A stretch of DNA of 64,000 nucleotides. It comes from Parapristionchus giblindavisi. Lineage: Eukaryota; Nematoda; Chromadorea; Rhabditida; Diplogasteridae. Positions 1-10,779 of the stretch are shown here, one piece after another. The position numbers and the translations under genes were made by a program. The DNA lies in contig CALSFV010000257.1 in NCBI GenBank assembly GCA_943737045.1, forward strand, positions 186,001-250,000. Reading direction: 5' to 3'. A model generated the notes under the pieces. That model was not told where the DNA came from. It did not search any database and saw only the letters and a program-made list of their open reading frames with translations. Position 1 is the first letter of the stretch. Each line of letters begins with the position of its first letter.

Positions 1-413
1 ATGGGATCCCCGGGTGTCCCCTCGATTTTTTACGCTGTGAATAAGGAATATCAACTCTTCAAATTGTTTGCATTCTTTTACTCTAGGATTGACCGAATTT
101 ATCACGGATAGATTGGAAATTTATAAATTACGTAGCCTGAGAAAAAATATTGAAAATTTTAATTTCTTTCAATTTTTGACGAATGCCGCGCGAAAATTTT
201 GAAGAAGTCGCGCACGCTCAGCAAATTCTATCGCAAAGTGACTTCGTTCCAGTATTTCTTTTCCTTAGCACAACTGAGTTAGCAAGCTTTTAAAAAATCC
301 AAATTTTTCTTGATAAATTCGATCAAACCTAGAGTAAAAGAATGCAAACAATTTGAAGAGCTGATATTCCTTATTCACAGCGTAAAAAATCGAGGGGACA
401 CCCGGGGATCCCA
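1..413. mobile_element. Fold-back (palindromic) element, left edge of window
   Basis: Bases 1-107 are the near-perfect reverse complement of about 307-413 (end motif ATGGGATCCCCGGGTGTCCC), with a spacer of about 200 bp. The window opens inside or at the edge of the left arm, so the outer end and any target duplication cannot be seen. No transposase-like protein is encoded. The open frame that crosses the right arm is a by-product of the repeat. I read it as a non-autonomous palindromic insertion upstream of the first gene. Confidence 0.75.
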
Positions 414-934
414 TGTCAAGGGCGGGATTCTGCTGTACTGTATAGTCACTGCTCATAATTTCTTCATGTAATATTGATTTCTAAGCTGAGGCACGATATA
501 CGGTATTCATTTGATCGATCGAAATCGTAGTTTTCAATAACATCTCAGCTTTTCTCGGTTACTGTATCTCCTATAAATTTACGCAGTATTTTATTGTAAT
601 TATTTATCGGTAATTTCTTTTAATGGTAGTTTCGTGAAATCATTAAGCATTTACAGTATGTTTTATTTTATTTCCTTGCACACGGTATGCATTAATCAAT
701 AAATCAATATAGTTGTTTTACGAGGAATTTATGTGAAGGTCAAAGAGTGCCTGGATTGTATTTATAAACTCTGTTTTCTGTTTTAATAATTGGTTAAATG
801 TTTTTGAAATTACTTCACATACGTGATGGATCTACAAGTCTTTGAATAGCTTTAGTCATGTCCAATTTTCGATTTTAATATGAAATCTTTATATATTTAT
901 AAATTCATCGCTTGCATTCCTGTCTAAAATTGTA
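414..934 (+). other. Upstream region of G1
   Basis: No gene is seen. The stretch around 467-573 (AATATTGATTTCTAAG-like, then a TACGGTATT run and GGTTACTGTATCC) is repeated with divergence at 3416-3541 in the next intergenic region. It is therefore a duplicated flank, probably promoter or upstream 3' sequence. No TATA box or other defined promoter motif stands out. Confidence 0.4.
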
Positions 935-2913
935 ATGGGAAGACGAGGAACCGGTGCTCCCAAGAGACAAAGAACTGTAAGTTGCTTGAATCTTATATCT
1001 ATCTTTGAATGAATCTTGGTTTTTAAAAGTGAATTTAATTTATCCATCGTAAGTAAATATTTATCGATTTTTATAGGGAATATTCGAAACTTTTATACCC
1101 GGAGAGCTGAAAGATTCTGTAAGCCTGCGAGAGATTTCGTAGATTAAAAAATGATACTTTTGTGCTTTCTTTTTTTCATTTCACTATCACAAATGAATCG
1201 AATATTGGAATATTTACAGAATGATAATGATGATGTAGTTGATCAGAGTGATATTAAAGACAAGAATAATCAGGTACTTCTAATTTTTCCACTTCAATTA
1301 TGTATTTTATTTCAACGCAGTGATGATTTATCGATAATTTGTTCCTTGTAAGGAGAGAAAAAGTGGAATATTTTTGAACCTAAAATTCTTCCTATCATAG
1401 TGTTTACAGTAACCTTTTCAGATTGAACAATTAAAACTTGCATTGGACCAGAAAACGGTTTGTAATATTAGAATTTTTGTTTAAAAATGTTTTTTAAATC
1501 TTATTTTTATAGAAAGAAATAGAAGAACTCATCAAGGCTGATAAATCTCTTCGAGTAGTTATTAATATGAAGAATAAAGAATTGGAAGTTGAAAGAGAAA
1601 AGAACAAAAAACTCACAGAGGCTAACTCACAACAACAATCCAATCTAGTTAGTGAGCTTATTTAATTTATTGATTTTTATAATTTGCAATTGTATCATAT
1701 CCTATATGTAATTGTTGTAAATTTATTCAGACTAACGAAGGGACATTGCGAATGAGTGTTAACAATATTTCGTCGTTAATTGAGAATAAAGAAGTTCTGT
1801 CTAAGCCCATGATGATAGCTGGAATGAGCTGGTGCGATTTTAGCGACTAATTCTTTTAAAATAGTTTCTATATGAACTTTTGAACCTGACTGACCATTTT
1901 CCCCGCATTTCTAGATTTTCTGCATTACATAGAATTTTTGTTTCAGGAACATTTTGGTGGAGAAAAGGAAAGTTCGTTTAGTTGAATATCTAGCTGTTGG
2001 TGTGAAGTGCGATACGTCAGTTAATAGTTATCTTTTCCATTTCAATCAATCATTTTCATTATTTTACAGTCCCTTGCCATGCACTGTATCGTCTAAATTT
2101 CGGATTGTTACTCTCGATGAGAAACCGGAGAACTTTGAGTTTGATAGAAATCACACTTTCAAAGAAACTTCAGGGGACTTTGGATTCTCTGTTATTTGGA
2201 AGGTATATTTCGTGTATATATGAATTAAAATTGAACCAGATCTTAAAGGGAGAGTATCCCATAAAAATATTGATTGAAATTCCGAAAATGTTCGTACGTG
2301 AAATTTTGTCCCACCACGAATTGACGAACTATCATACTGTAGTTTTTTTTGAAAATCGCCATTGATATCTGTGCCGGGGCAGTGCAAAAACATAGTGAAA
2401 GAGAATAGATAGACTGGATAGGAAGCGACTCGTCTTCTATCCAATCGATTTTGGCAAATCGATAGTTGATTGTCATAAGGAATAGGCTGACATCTGATCT
2501 ATCTCATAATGCAACCAGTGAATACAAAGAGATCATGGATAGGTGTAGCACTTCCCAAGCAGACATTTGTCTATTGATGGCCTAGTGGTCTACGGCGCGC
2601 ACAAAGGCCGTAGCTGACGGGTTCCAACACCACTTTGGGTCGTGGTTTTTGCTGATTTCTATGATATATTCTAGTTCGACTTTTCCGTATGGGGATCTCC
2701 CGCGAATTTGAACATATAATTCTCCAAGGGATACCGTCCCTTTAATTAACATGCTAATGTACTCATATATTTTGATATTAGTAAATGGGAAGTATTTATT
2801 ATACTCAACGAATTAATTCTCAGAATCTTCTCGATCCATCGAATGGATATGTCAAAGACGATATGCTTATGGTTGAGATTGATATGAGAGTTTACCCGAC
2901 TTTACAATTATAA
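935..2913 (+). CDS. G1: coiled-coil MATH-domain protein, short form
   Basis: Exons: 935-976, 1077-1118, 1220-1273, 1422-1457, 1513-1647, 1731-1831, 1947-2015, 2070-2202, 2824-2913. Together they encode about 233 aa. The start ATG opens with MGRRGTGAPKRQRT, as in G6, G7 and G14. Residues 1-103 hold a basic start, an acidic linker (NDNDDVVDQSD) and two coiled-coil blocks (IEQLKLALDQKT; KSLRVVINMKNKELEVEREK). The MATH domain is about 104-233: TLRMSVNNIS, split-codon Trp, PLPCTVSSKFRIV, HTFKETSG, SVIWK, then NLLDPSNGYVKDD. The first MATH beta exon is shorter than in paralogs and its donor must be GTCAGT at 2016. The 42-aa repeat exons of the long forms are absent. The last intron carries a TTAA element. 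All junctions keep one open frame. Confidence 0.85.
2247..2741. mobile_element. TTAA-flanked MITE in last intron of G1
   Basis: TTAA at 2243-2246 and 2742-2745 flanks inverted ends AGGGAGAGTATCCC and GGGATACCGTCCCT. This matches the TTAA target duplication of piggyBac-type transposons. Paralogous introns (G4, G5) run through this position without it. It encodes no transposase and contains a tRNA-like patch at 2578-2650. Confidence 0.75.
2578..2650 (+). repeat. Degenerate tRNA-like patch
   Basis: TGGCCTAGTGG fits the pol III A-box consensus exactly. A near B-box (GGTTCCAACACC) follows about 35 bases later, and CTACGGC...GCCGTAG forms a hairpin between them. A full cloverleaf does not fold, so I read it as a tRNA-derived piece inside the TTAA element, not a working tRNA gene. 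Confidence 0.3.
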
Positions 2914-3916
2914 TGATATTTCTTTACTACTGGTACACCAAGACTGCCGTTGTGTTCATTTCGATCGATATTTTGTATATATTGAATTATATTATATTGA
3001 ATTTCCATGTCTACCATTTTAGGATCAACGAAGTGAAATATAAAAAAAGTCCTATTCGACTTTGTCCTAGTTTTCTGATTGTTGATGCTTTGTTTCGTGA
3101 CCTTGCTACACGATGTTGTTCCTGTTGTTTCTTAATTAATATAAATATCTGTTAATAATTGTATGCGTATCTATGTCCAATTGAAGGCTAGTTATTTACC
3201 ACGATTACTACTTAAAATACTGTAATGTACTTAAAATTGCAATATTGTTGAAATAGTGAATGGTATAGAACAATTATTCGTCTACATAACTCTAGTTTTA
3301 CATATTGTTGTTCTGTCCTCTACAGTAGTATTTTATTGTCGGATAACAAATTAATAATTCCTGGTTATTATATTATTGATTTGGAGTTTGCTTCTAGTAA
3401 TACTGATAACTTCTCCATGCAATATTGATTTGTAAGTTGAGACGTGGTATACGGTATTTATTTGATCGAGTGATATCAGTATATAGTTTTCAGTGATTTT
3501 TCTGTTTTCTGTTCAACTGTTTTTCTCAATAACTGTATCCGTACGTTCACAAGAAATCTCATAGATCAGATTCCGTTGCCTCTGAAAATTGCAATGAGCC
3601 TCTGATCGTTGCAATTTTCAGTGAAATATCTGAAATTATGTGAAAAGTTTATATAGTACAGTGATTATGAATTTCATACGCATCCATCGCGAACAAAATT
3701 GGAATCTATTATGCTCACTCGTAAAATATTAGCGGAAAATAAATATTTCGGGGAAACTAATCAATAGAATCTTTTCCGAGTACGATTTTTTATAAGTCAT
3801 TGCGATCGGTACGCAGTGTCAAACTTTCTACAGGTATATTTGCTGTGCTCTCTTATCGTATTTTCATCTTTTATCCCACTATTTTTTATTAATTCTTATG
3901 TACGTCGTGGTTGGGC
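2914..3916 (+). other. Intergenic region G1 to G2
   Basis: No gene seen. It contains the diverged copy (3416-3541) of the 467-573 block. A small inverted repeat, CTGAAAATTGCAA / TTGCAATTTTCAG, lies near 3583-3622. An AATAGAATCTTTTCCGAGTACG-like block near 3764 matches the AATAAAATCTTTTACGAGTACG block that precedes G8, G11 and G15. That block probably combines the 3' end of one gene with the start region of the next. Confidence 0.4.
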
Positions 3917-4276
3917 ATGGCGGAGGGTTCAGAAAATGGCTTTCGTTCTATGTTTAGTCAGGTCAACTATAAACGATCGTAGAAAATGAGTACTTTGAAC
4001 ATCTATTGACGCTTTTGGAGATTGCATTGCACTGAAGAGTTTTGTACGAGTAACGCTCGCGTTGTAGGCGATTGCATTAGCAACTTTAGCAAAACGCCGG
4101 AACAGATAACTTCAGCGCTCTGACTTGCCGCTCAAAATTTACATTAAATTATTCTAGAGTTGGAGTGAAATATTGATTTTTAGGCTGTATTGGACCCATA
4201 GCAGTTGAGAAAGGCGATCGAGATATGGATTCATCGATGGATGGTGTCGATAACTCTGTACGTTTTATCCTTTGTT

Positions 4277-4425
4277 GAAAGATTGGCAATTATTTTGACA
4301 CAAATTACTCAGTTGAATTCGATCTCCCACAAATTTTGCTTGACTCATACGTGAATACAAACGCCTGAGTCTCACAGTGGTTAGAGTAATCTCCTTGTGT
4401 CAAAATCTTTGCCAATCTTGAATGC
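4277..4425. mobile_element. Small palindromic insertion in G2 intron 2
   Basis: GATTGGCAATTATTTTGACA near 4282 is mirrored by TGTCAAAATCTTTGCCAATC near 4400. The intron between the exon-2 and LRHL exons is longer here than in paralogs by about this amount. Target duplication not resolved. Confidence 0.5.
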
Positions 4426-5308
4426 TGATCATGACTAGTTCACTGTTTTATCCCCGTTATTCTAAATGTTTAGCAAAATATGGTTTTACAGGTAGAAGAG
4501 CTCCTTCGTCATTTGACTGCGAAGAATGTTGGTTTTTTTCTCATCAATCGATTTATTGTTTCTTTGAGATACCGTAATCTACAGCTACAGTAATACTTTC
4601 GTTTTAGGAGGAGGTTAAACGGAAGTTGCGTGCTGCTATCTCGCAGAGAGATGAAATGGTTCGTTATTGATTGGTCTTTTCCAACAAAATATTGATTTAT
4701 TCAGATCAATGAGTTCCAGCAGCTAATTGAAGTCAGTAACTCTTGGATATTTTTTTTTTGTTGAGAAAAGTAGGTGCTTAAATTGTTTTATTTAGAATGA
4801 TAAGACATCTACCAATGGTAATGAGCAACAGTTTGAACAACATGAGGATTCCGATGTATGTTTGAATTATACTTGGAGTTGTTCATCTAGTGTCATATTT
4901 GATCTGGAGATTATGATTGATTGCATTCCCTTTCAGATTGAAGAACTGAGACGTGAATTGGCTGCTAAAGAGGTAGATTTATCAAACCAATCGATATTGG
5001 AATAATCGATTTTTAAGGATCAAGTGAAGGCTAAACTTCGTGCGGTCATCTCTGCAAGAGATAATACGGTAAATGATCACAACCAAAATTCAATCAATAA
5101 ATCAGTATCACGGTAAGACGTGAGATTAGGATACTGTAATTGGGTAGATAATTGATAGAGTTAAATATTGATTTTTGTTCAGATCGAAGCCATCGATCAA
5201 CAACTTGGTGGCATTGAAGAGGTAATTAATTTGTTAACATATTTATTGGAATTCACAATGACTTCTAGATTTTCTGAATGATTATATCAAAATGCAAAAT
5301 TGGCTTAA

Positions 5309-5408
5309 AGGGAGCGTGACATCTCTCAATGGTCTCTTCGACGTGCAATGCTTTCTCGTTGTTAGATAACGGACAAAGAAGAGATCATTAAGAGATGTTA
5401 CGCTCCCT
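5309..5408. mobile_element. 100-bp TTAA-flanked MITE in G2 intron
   Basis: TTAA at 5305-5308 and 5409-5412 flanks AGGGAGCGTGACATCTCT and its inverted copy AGAGATGTTACGCTCCCT. The ends resemble the larger element at 2247-2741 (AGGGAG-GT), so both probably belong to one TTAA family. Confidence 0.8.
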
Positions 5409-6923
5409 TTAAGGAGTAGCAGTTCAATGATAGTGTTTCGTCTCTTTTCGATGAAAAAGACATATTATTCCGATTTCATACAAATATTTTCAACCCTTTT
5501 ATCTTATCAATTCATTTCAATTTCTACAGAATCGTAAGCATCTCAACAACGATCTCAACAAAGACAAGAACCCTCTGGTAAATTTCTATTGTTTTTAATG
5601 TTAGAATTATGCCATAATAATAAGCCATGAAATCTCCTGATAAACACAATTCATTTATTTGCGAAAAAGTTGTGTCTATGATCGATAATAATACTTGTAT
5701 ACGTTTTGCAAGAAAACACGGTATAGAATAGATAAATAAATTATTTAGATTATTTAGATATAACCTTTATATTGGACAAAACTGTACTTTCAGATTGAGA
5801 AGTTGAAACTTGAATTGGAACAAGCAAAGGTTAGTATTGGGTTGTCCTTCATTACAGTATTTATTAGTGTTTTTTTGTTAAACGGATGGTGATTTTGTTT
5901 TTAAAAACGAAAAGAATAGAATAGAGGAACGGATATTTTAATACTTGAAAGTCTTTTTTGTTCTGTGAATAATTCTTCTCGCTTAGAATGAACACATGCT
6001 TACGGAAAAATCTCTTCGGGTAGTAATATCGGCGAAGCAGAAGGATTTGGAAGTTGAAAGAGAGAAGCTTACAGAAACTATATCAGAACTCAAATTGACT
6101 AAGGTTAGTGAATATGTTTGCTTTCATATGTTTTTGTGATCTTGCTTCGTAAAATTTTCTGAAAATTTCAACTTCAGAAGGAGCTTCAATCTGAGAAGAC
6201 TAAAAATGATCAATTGAATTTAAAATTGGAGGAATTATCACGCAAGATTTCAGATATGGTTGGTATTTTATTCTGAGATGATATTTATTTTTCACTTGAA
6301 GGCTCATGAAGATACATTACGAATGCGTGTTGCTAATATTTCTACGCTATCAGAAAATGAAAAGATTTCCTCCGAATCTTTGGAGATTGCTGGATTTAGT
6401 TGGTGCGAGCTGATTTCGTTTAATTGTCATGTTCTGATATTATTCATTTGAACTTTTAACAGTTTTACACATTTTCGGCTTTTGAGGGTTCGATGGCTGC
6501 AAGAATTTTCTTTATTACAGGGGGATTTGTTTGAAGAAAACCAAAAGGGACAATGTTGATCATCTGTCTGTTTATCTTTCGTGCAATGACTTTGATGAGG
6601 AGTAAGCCGTTTAACAACGTGTCCAACGGATATTCACCTTATTTTACAGTGATTTGCCGTGTACAGTTATTTGCAAGGTTCGCCTTATCGCCCTCGATAA
6701 CAAATCGAAGAACTTCGAGATGTGTTTCGACTACACTTTCAAAAAATCGACAGGCTATGGATTCCCTGACTTCATTACTTGGAAGGTATATATCTTTATT
6801 TTCATTATTCGGAATAATTATGAAGGAATTAAGGATCTTCTTGATGAATCGAAGGGATACATCAAGGATGATTCTATCGTTCTTGAAAGTGCCTTGAGAA
6901 TGTATCCACAAGCTGAACGCTGA

Positions 6924-7422
6924 GATTTTACTTCCATCCCATGATTCTTTTACTATTACCAAGGAACTCATCTTACTTTTACAGTCATTGATGTTACGTG
7001 ATACAACCTTGTTTCGATTTTTTTCCAAATCTACCGTGATTCCAAATTTTATCGCTTATTATGTAAAATGAAATAGTTTTTTTTGTTGAACTTGTCTTTA
7101 TGTTGTTTCATGTTTTGTTTTTTCCAACCATGTCCATGTTTTGTTAATCGTCTTGTTATTGAACAATACATATACATATCACTCCCTCCTATTATATTTG
7201 ATTGAATAAATATTTTGATTAATTATATAATATAAGTTTTTTCGAATGATCTTGCATGTGTCTTTTGCAAAAAGGTTAGCTACCACGATTCTATTTCATC
7301 CATATTCACTTACTTATTGTACTTCTTTTCTATCAGTGCTGCAGCTGTAACTTATTGTTGCTGCGGTTGCTACAGTACTGCTTTTATTGGATAATAAATC
7401 AAAAGCTCATGTTTACTGTATG
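6924..7422 (+). other. Intergenic region G2 to G3
   Basis: 3' flank of G2 with AATAAA at 7205-7210 and a second AATAAA near 7391. No gene or repeat is seen otherwise. Confidence 0.4.
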
Positions 7423-7434
7423 ATTTATTTACAG
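7423..7434 (+). promoter_or_regulatory. Candidate spliced-leader acceptor upstream of G3
   Basis: TTTATTTACAG lies 27 nt before the G3 start codon, with no donor in the short leader between. It has the shape of a nematode trans-splice acceptor. SL type cannot be told from sequence. Confidence 0.45.
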
Positions 7435-8707
7435 GGTTTCCTATCTTTATCCTAACTGGAGATGAATAATACTGTGAATGATGGCAAGAGAACAGCTAAA
7501 AGGAAGGTATGTCTCTCAAGGATACTTGTATACCATCGTATATGTAAAATGAATCACAAATTACTCAGTTGAATTCGTGTGAATGAATCTGAATGGATCA
7601 GGCCGATCAAACGGATTGTGAGAGATCCTTCAATTTTCGTCATTATTCTTCCTTTTCGTTAATTTGTTCACTTTGAATCTACTATATTAAAAGAAATAAG
7701 GCCAAAATATCGTCTTTTAACTAAAATGATTGTGTTCGTTATGAATAAATCGTTCCAATTATACACTGAATAAACTGACAGTTTCCATTCCATGGAATTC
7801 GAACCGGGTGGGCACGTTTGCCGTTAGAAATCCACGATTAATTCCGATTCAACCTAGTAATGAATTTAGAAAATTCAATAACACTTCACCTATTTGATTC
7901 CCACAGGAATATTGATTTGTTCCAGTATTCTTCCGAGTCCAATCAAGATATGAATGAAATATCGATTGATGAACTCGATAATTCTGTAGGTTTGTGTTCT
8001 GATGTCCAAAAATCAATTATTCTATTCAGGTAGGAAGTCTTCGTCGACAATTAACGGCTAAGAATGTTCGTTGTTCTCATCAATCGATTGATTATATCCT
8101 TATGATACCGTACTCTACAGCTACAGTAATACTTTCGTTTTAGGAGAAACTGAAGAAAAAGTTGTTTGTGGCTATATCTCAAATGGATAACACTGTGAGT
8201 TATTGATCTGTCGTTTATCATAAAATTGTAACGCCAGCATTCAACATGGTATTTTAGATCATCGATCTTCAGAGTGAAATCGATTCTGGAAACGAAGTCA
8301 GTAATTTTTTTGCTCAACTTGTTTGTCATTGAATATAGTAGTTTATTCAGAATGATAAAATTATCGAGAAGCATCAAAGATTTGAACCGAGTGGAGACGT
8401 AGAGGTATCCCTGGATTCACTGTAGTATTTACATAATTTCATTCAGATTGTGGAACTGAAACGTATATTGGCAGCTAAAGAGGTGGGCGACACATATAAT
8501 CGATTTGGGAAATATCGATTATTTTAGGAAGAAGTCAAGATAAAAATTCGTATGATCCTCTCTGACAGAGATAATACGGTAAGTTCATCCCAACAGAATA
8601 AGTACGGTATTACGGATCCTTGATTTAATTTATTGATTTTACCTTTTTCAGATCGATACTATCGATCGACAAATTGGTGGTGCAGAAGAGGTAAATACTG
8701 CGGAAAT

Positions 8708-8842
8708 TAGTATGGGCATCCATGAACGCTGAAAAATGCCGACGTGACTTCACTACCGTAGTCGGAGGCGTTAGCAGAAATCCTCCGTCTACGCTTGTGA
8801 CGTCACGTTTTTCGGAAAATAGTTCATGAATATGCCCTCAGG
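8708..8842. mobile_element. MITE with TGACGTCAC core in G3 intron
   Basis: Inverted ends GGGCATCCATGAACG and TTCATGAATATGCCC surround GACGTGACTTCAC / TGTGACGTCACG and a GTAGTCGGAGG / CCTCCGTCTAC inner repeat. The G12 paralog intron lacks it. A close relative sits at 31131-31267 in G8 intron 2. Confidence 0.7.
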
Positions 8843-9173
8843 CCTCTTTTTCCGTATGTAAAATTATTCCAATATATTCAGGCTGGCGATCATGAAATTT
8901 ATAAGGAAAATCAAGTAGACAAGAATGCTCAGGTATTTTTAAATATTTTTTGTTAGAATCATTTTCTTTTTTCGATTATTCGATTACCGCACTTTTTATA
9001 GATCGAAGAATTGAAGCTTGCTTTGGAGCAGTCAAAGGTTAGTAGTGGTTCCAGTCATTTCAAATCAATATCATTTCTCATGAGCATGAAAAAACGGTGG
9101 TGTACAAGTTCTCTTTTACATGCTCGAATTAGTAGTCTAATGTTCTTAAAATACCCTCCGAGGTCAGATAAAT

Positions 9174-9404
9174 ATATTATTATTATTATTATGTTGCGTT
9201 CATCGTCGCCGCTCCACTCTGCGAGAGGGGTCAGGATGATCTGTTCAGAGGGGTCTGAAAACTAGAAATGATATGAGTGAATTTGAAGGATCTTTAAGGG
9301 ATAAAAAAGGGTCAAAAATGGACTTTTGCATTTGATCCAACGCGCCCAGATCCCTCTGCACAGGTCATTCTGACCCCTCTCGCAAAGGGAGAGGAGACGA
9401 TGAA
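9174..9404. mobile_element. ATT microsatellite and inverted-repeat element in G3 intron
   Basis: A short TATTATTATT run (about 9174-9195) abuts an inverted repeat. GTTCATCGTC...TGCGAGAGGGGTCAG near 9200-9235 is mirrored by CTGACCCCTCTCGCAAAGGG...GACGATGAAC near 9367-9404. Non-coding, about 200 bp. Confidence 0.6.
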
Positions 9405-10400
9405 CACTATAATTGTAAGTAGTTTTATAAAATATGATGGATGTGTTCCGAAAATGTGCTCGTGTTTTTTTCAGTCGGAACACGTGCTTACGGAAAAATC
9501 TCTTCGAGTAGTTATTTCCATGCACAAAAAGGATTTGGAAGTTGAAAAGGAGAAGAATGAGAAGCTGGAAGAAGAAATATCAAAACTTCAATTGACTTTG
9601 GTTAGTGGTTTTAAAAACAATACGATTTTCCCACTTTCTATGCAGGAGGAACTCCGTTCTGAGAAAGCTAAAAATGATCAATTGAAGTTAAAATTGGAGG
9701 AATTGCCACTTCAATTGTCTAAAATGGTATGCGCAATCATCATTTCAAAGAATAGATTTTTCTCATTTGAATAGTCTAACGAAGGTACTCTATGAATGAG
9801 TATCAATAATACTTCAATGATGAAGGAAAATGATCCGAATTTCTCTAAGCCCGTGATGGTTGGTGGCATTAAGTGGTAAGAATTGATCTTTTCCCAATTA
9901 ACTATTTTTTTAAAAAAATTTCCATTTAATTTGTTATTAACTTTTCCATCTTCTCATGATTTTGGTCATTCTAAATAATATTTATTGTTGAAGGAGAATT
10001 TTAGCGCGGAAAAGCAAAGTCAACGATATTGATTATCTATCCGTTTATCTCAACTGCATTAACTCTGACCCAGGGTACGTAGACTTAATTTATCTTTTTT
10101 TTTCAAATAAATCATTATATAGTGCCTTCCCGATTACCGCAAAGTTCAAGATTCGCATTGTCACTCTCAATGACAAATTTGAAAATAAAGATTTGTGTTA
10201 CACTTTCAAAAAGTCTGAGGGTTATGGATTCCATTCATTCATTACTTGGAAGGTATATTTATTTATTTATTTATTTGTTTATTTATTCACTTTGAATGTT
10301 GTACGAATGAATTTAGGATCTTCTTGATGAATCAAAGGGATACGTTAAAGATGATGTTATCATCATCGAAATTCTCATTAGTCTTTATCCATCATCTTAA

Positions 10401-10740
10401 ACAGATGTTGTTTTTTGCTCATTTTTCTACTTAAACTCTTTTGGTGATTAAAAATAGTCGAAGATTTTGTAAGATTCCATGTCTTACAAAAATAAGTAAT
10501 TAATTGTGTTCAGAAGAATCATTGATTTTTAAATATTAATTCATTTCGTTGAGCTCTCATTATATGATTTCGTGTTTTGTTTCATGCACCCCTCCATTGG
10601 TTTTCTTGTTTTACTCTTTTTATTAATTTATAAATATATTTGAATAATTGTGCAAGTTCCTATTATATTATCAAACGAGGTCAGCTTCCACGATTTTACT
10701 TTTATTAAACTCTTGTGGCCTCTAATTGCTCCACGAAATC
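10401..10740 (+). other. Intergenic region G3 to G4
   Basis: 3' flank of G3. It contains the conserved blocks TTCATTTCGTTGAGC and TGATTTCGTGTTTTG that also follow G7, G10 and G14. No gene seen. Confidence 0.4.
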
Positions 10741-10752
10741 CATTATTGACAG
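10741..10752 (+). promoter_or_regulatory. Candidate spliced-leader acceptor upstream of G4
   Basis: ATTATTGACAG, 27 nt before the G4 ATG, at the same position as the G3 acceptor. Likely start of the trans-spliced leader exon. Confidence 0.4.
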
Positions 10753-10779
10753 GGTTTTCTATTTTTATCCTAACTGGAG

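Larger units (their letters stand above)
3917..6923 (+). pseudogene. G2: coiled-coil MATH gene, possible frameshift in exon 2
   Basis: Exons: 3917-3961 (MAEGSENGFRSMFSQ), 4184-4257, 4492-4527, 4608-4658, 4705-4731, 4796-4855, 4937-4972, 5018-5068, 5183-5221, 5530-5577, 5794-5829, 5987-6103, 6178-6258, 6302-6402, 6521-6601, 6650-6785, 6834-6923. Exon 2 is 74 nt where the family has a multiple of three. From the upstream ATG it meets TAG, while the frame used downstream (VEKGDRDMDSS) needs one more base. Either one base was lost or another first exon is used. Everything after it is open: LRHLTAKN, VKRKLRAAISQRDEM, LRRELAAKE, VKAKLRAVISARDNT, EKSLRVVIS, then MATH from TLRMRVANIS to DLLDESKGYIKDD and stop. 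Three acceptors end in AAG instead of CAG. Possibly still functional with an alternative start. Confidence 0.75.
7462..10400 (+). pseudogene. G3: coiled-coil MATH gene with nonsense codon before MATH
   Basis: Exons: 7462-7506 (MNNTVNDGKRTAKRK), 7926-7985, 8030-8065, 8144-8194, 8258-8296, 8351-8404, 8447-8482, 8528-8578, 8652-8690, 8882-8932, 9002-9037, 9475-9600, 9646-9726, 9775-9875, 9994-10074, 10123-10252, 10317-10400. If read through, the product is about 366 aa. The MATH-opening exon reads SNEGTL then TGA (9793-9795) where paralogs have CGA for Arg in TLRMS, a single C-to-T change. As written, the product stops after 241 aa and keeps only the coiled coil. The rest of the MATH domain (RILARKSKVNDIDYLSVYLN, AFPITAKFKIRIV, DLLDESKGYVKDD) is intact and in frame, so the mutation is recent, polymorphic or suppressed. 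Confidence 0.85.

Noticed and set aside
265..456. Minus-strand 63-codon frame at the left edge.
   Set aside because: It is created by the arm of the fold-back element.
6639..7028. 129-codon minus-strand open frame.
   Set aside because: It is the antisense shadow of the last MATH exons of G2. Similar minus-strand frames at 2151, 8051, 24961, 26743, 47424 and 57857 are shadows too.
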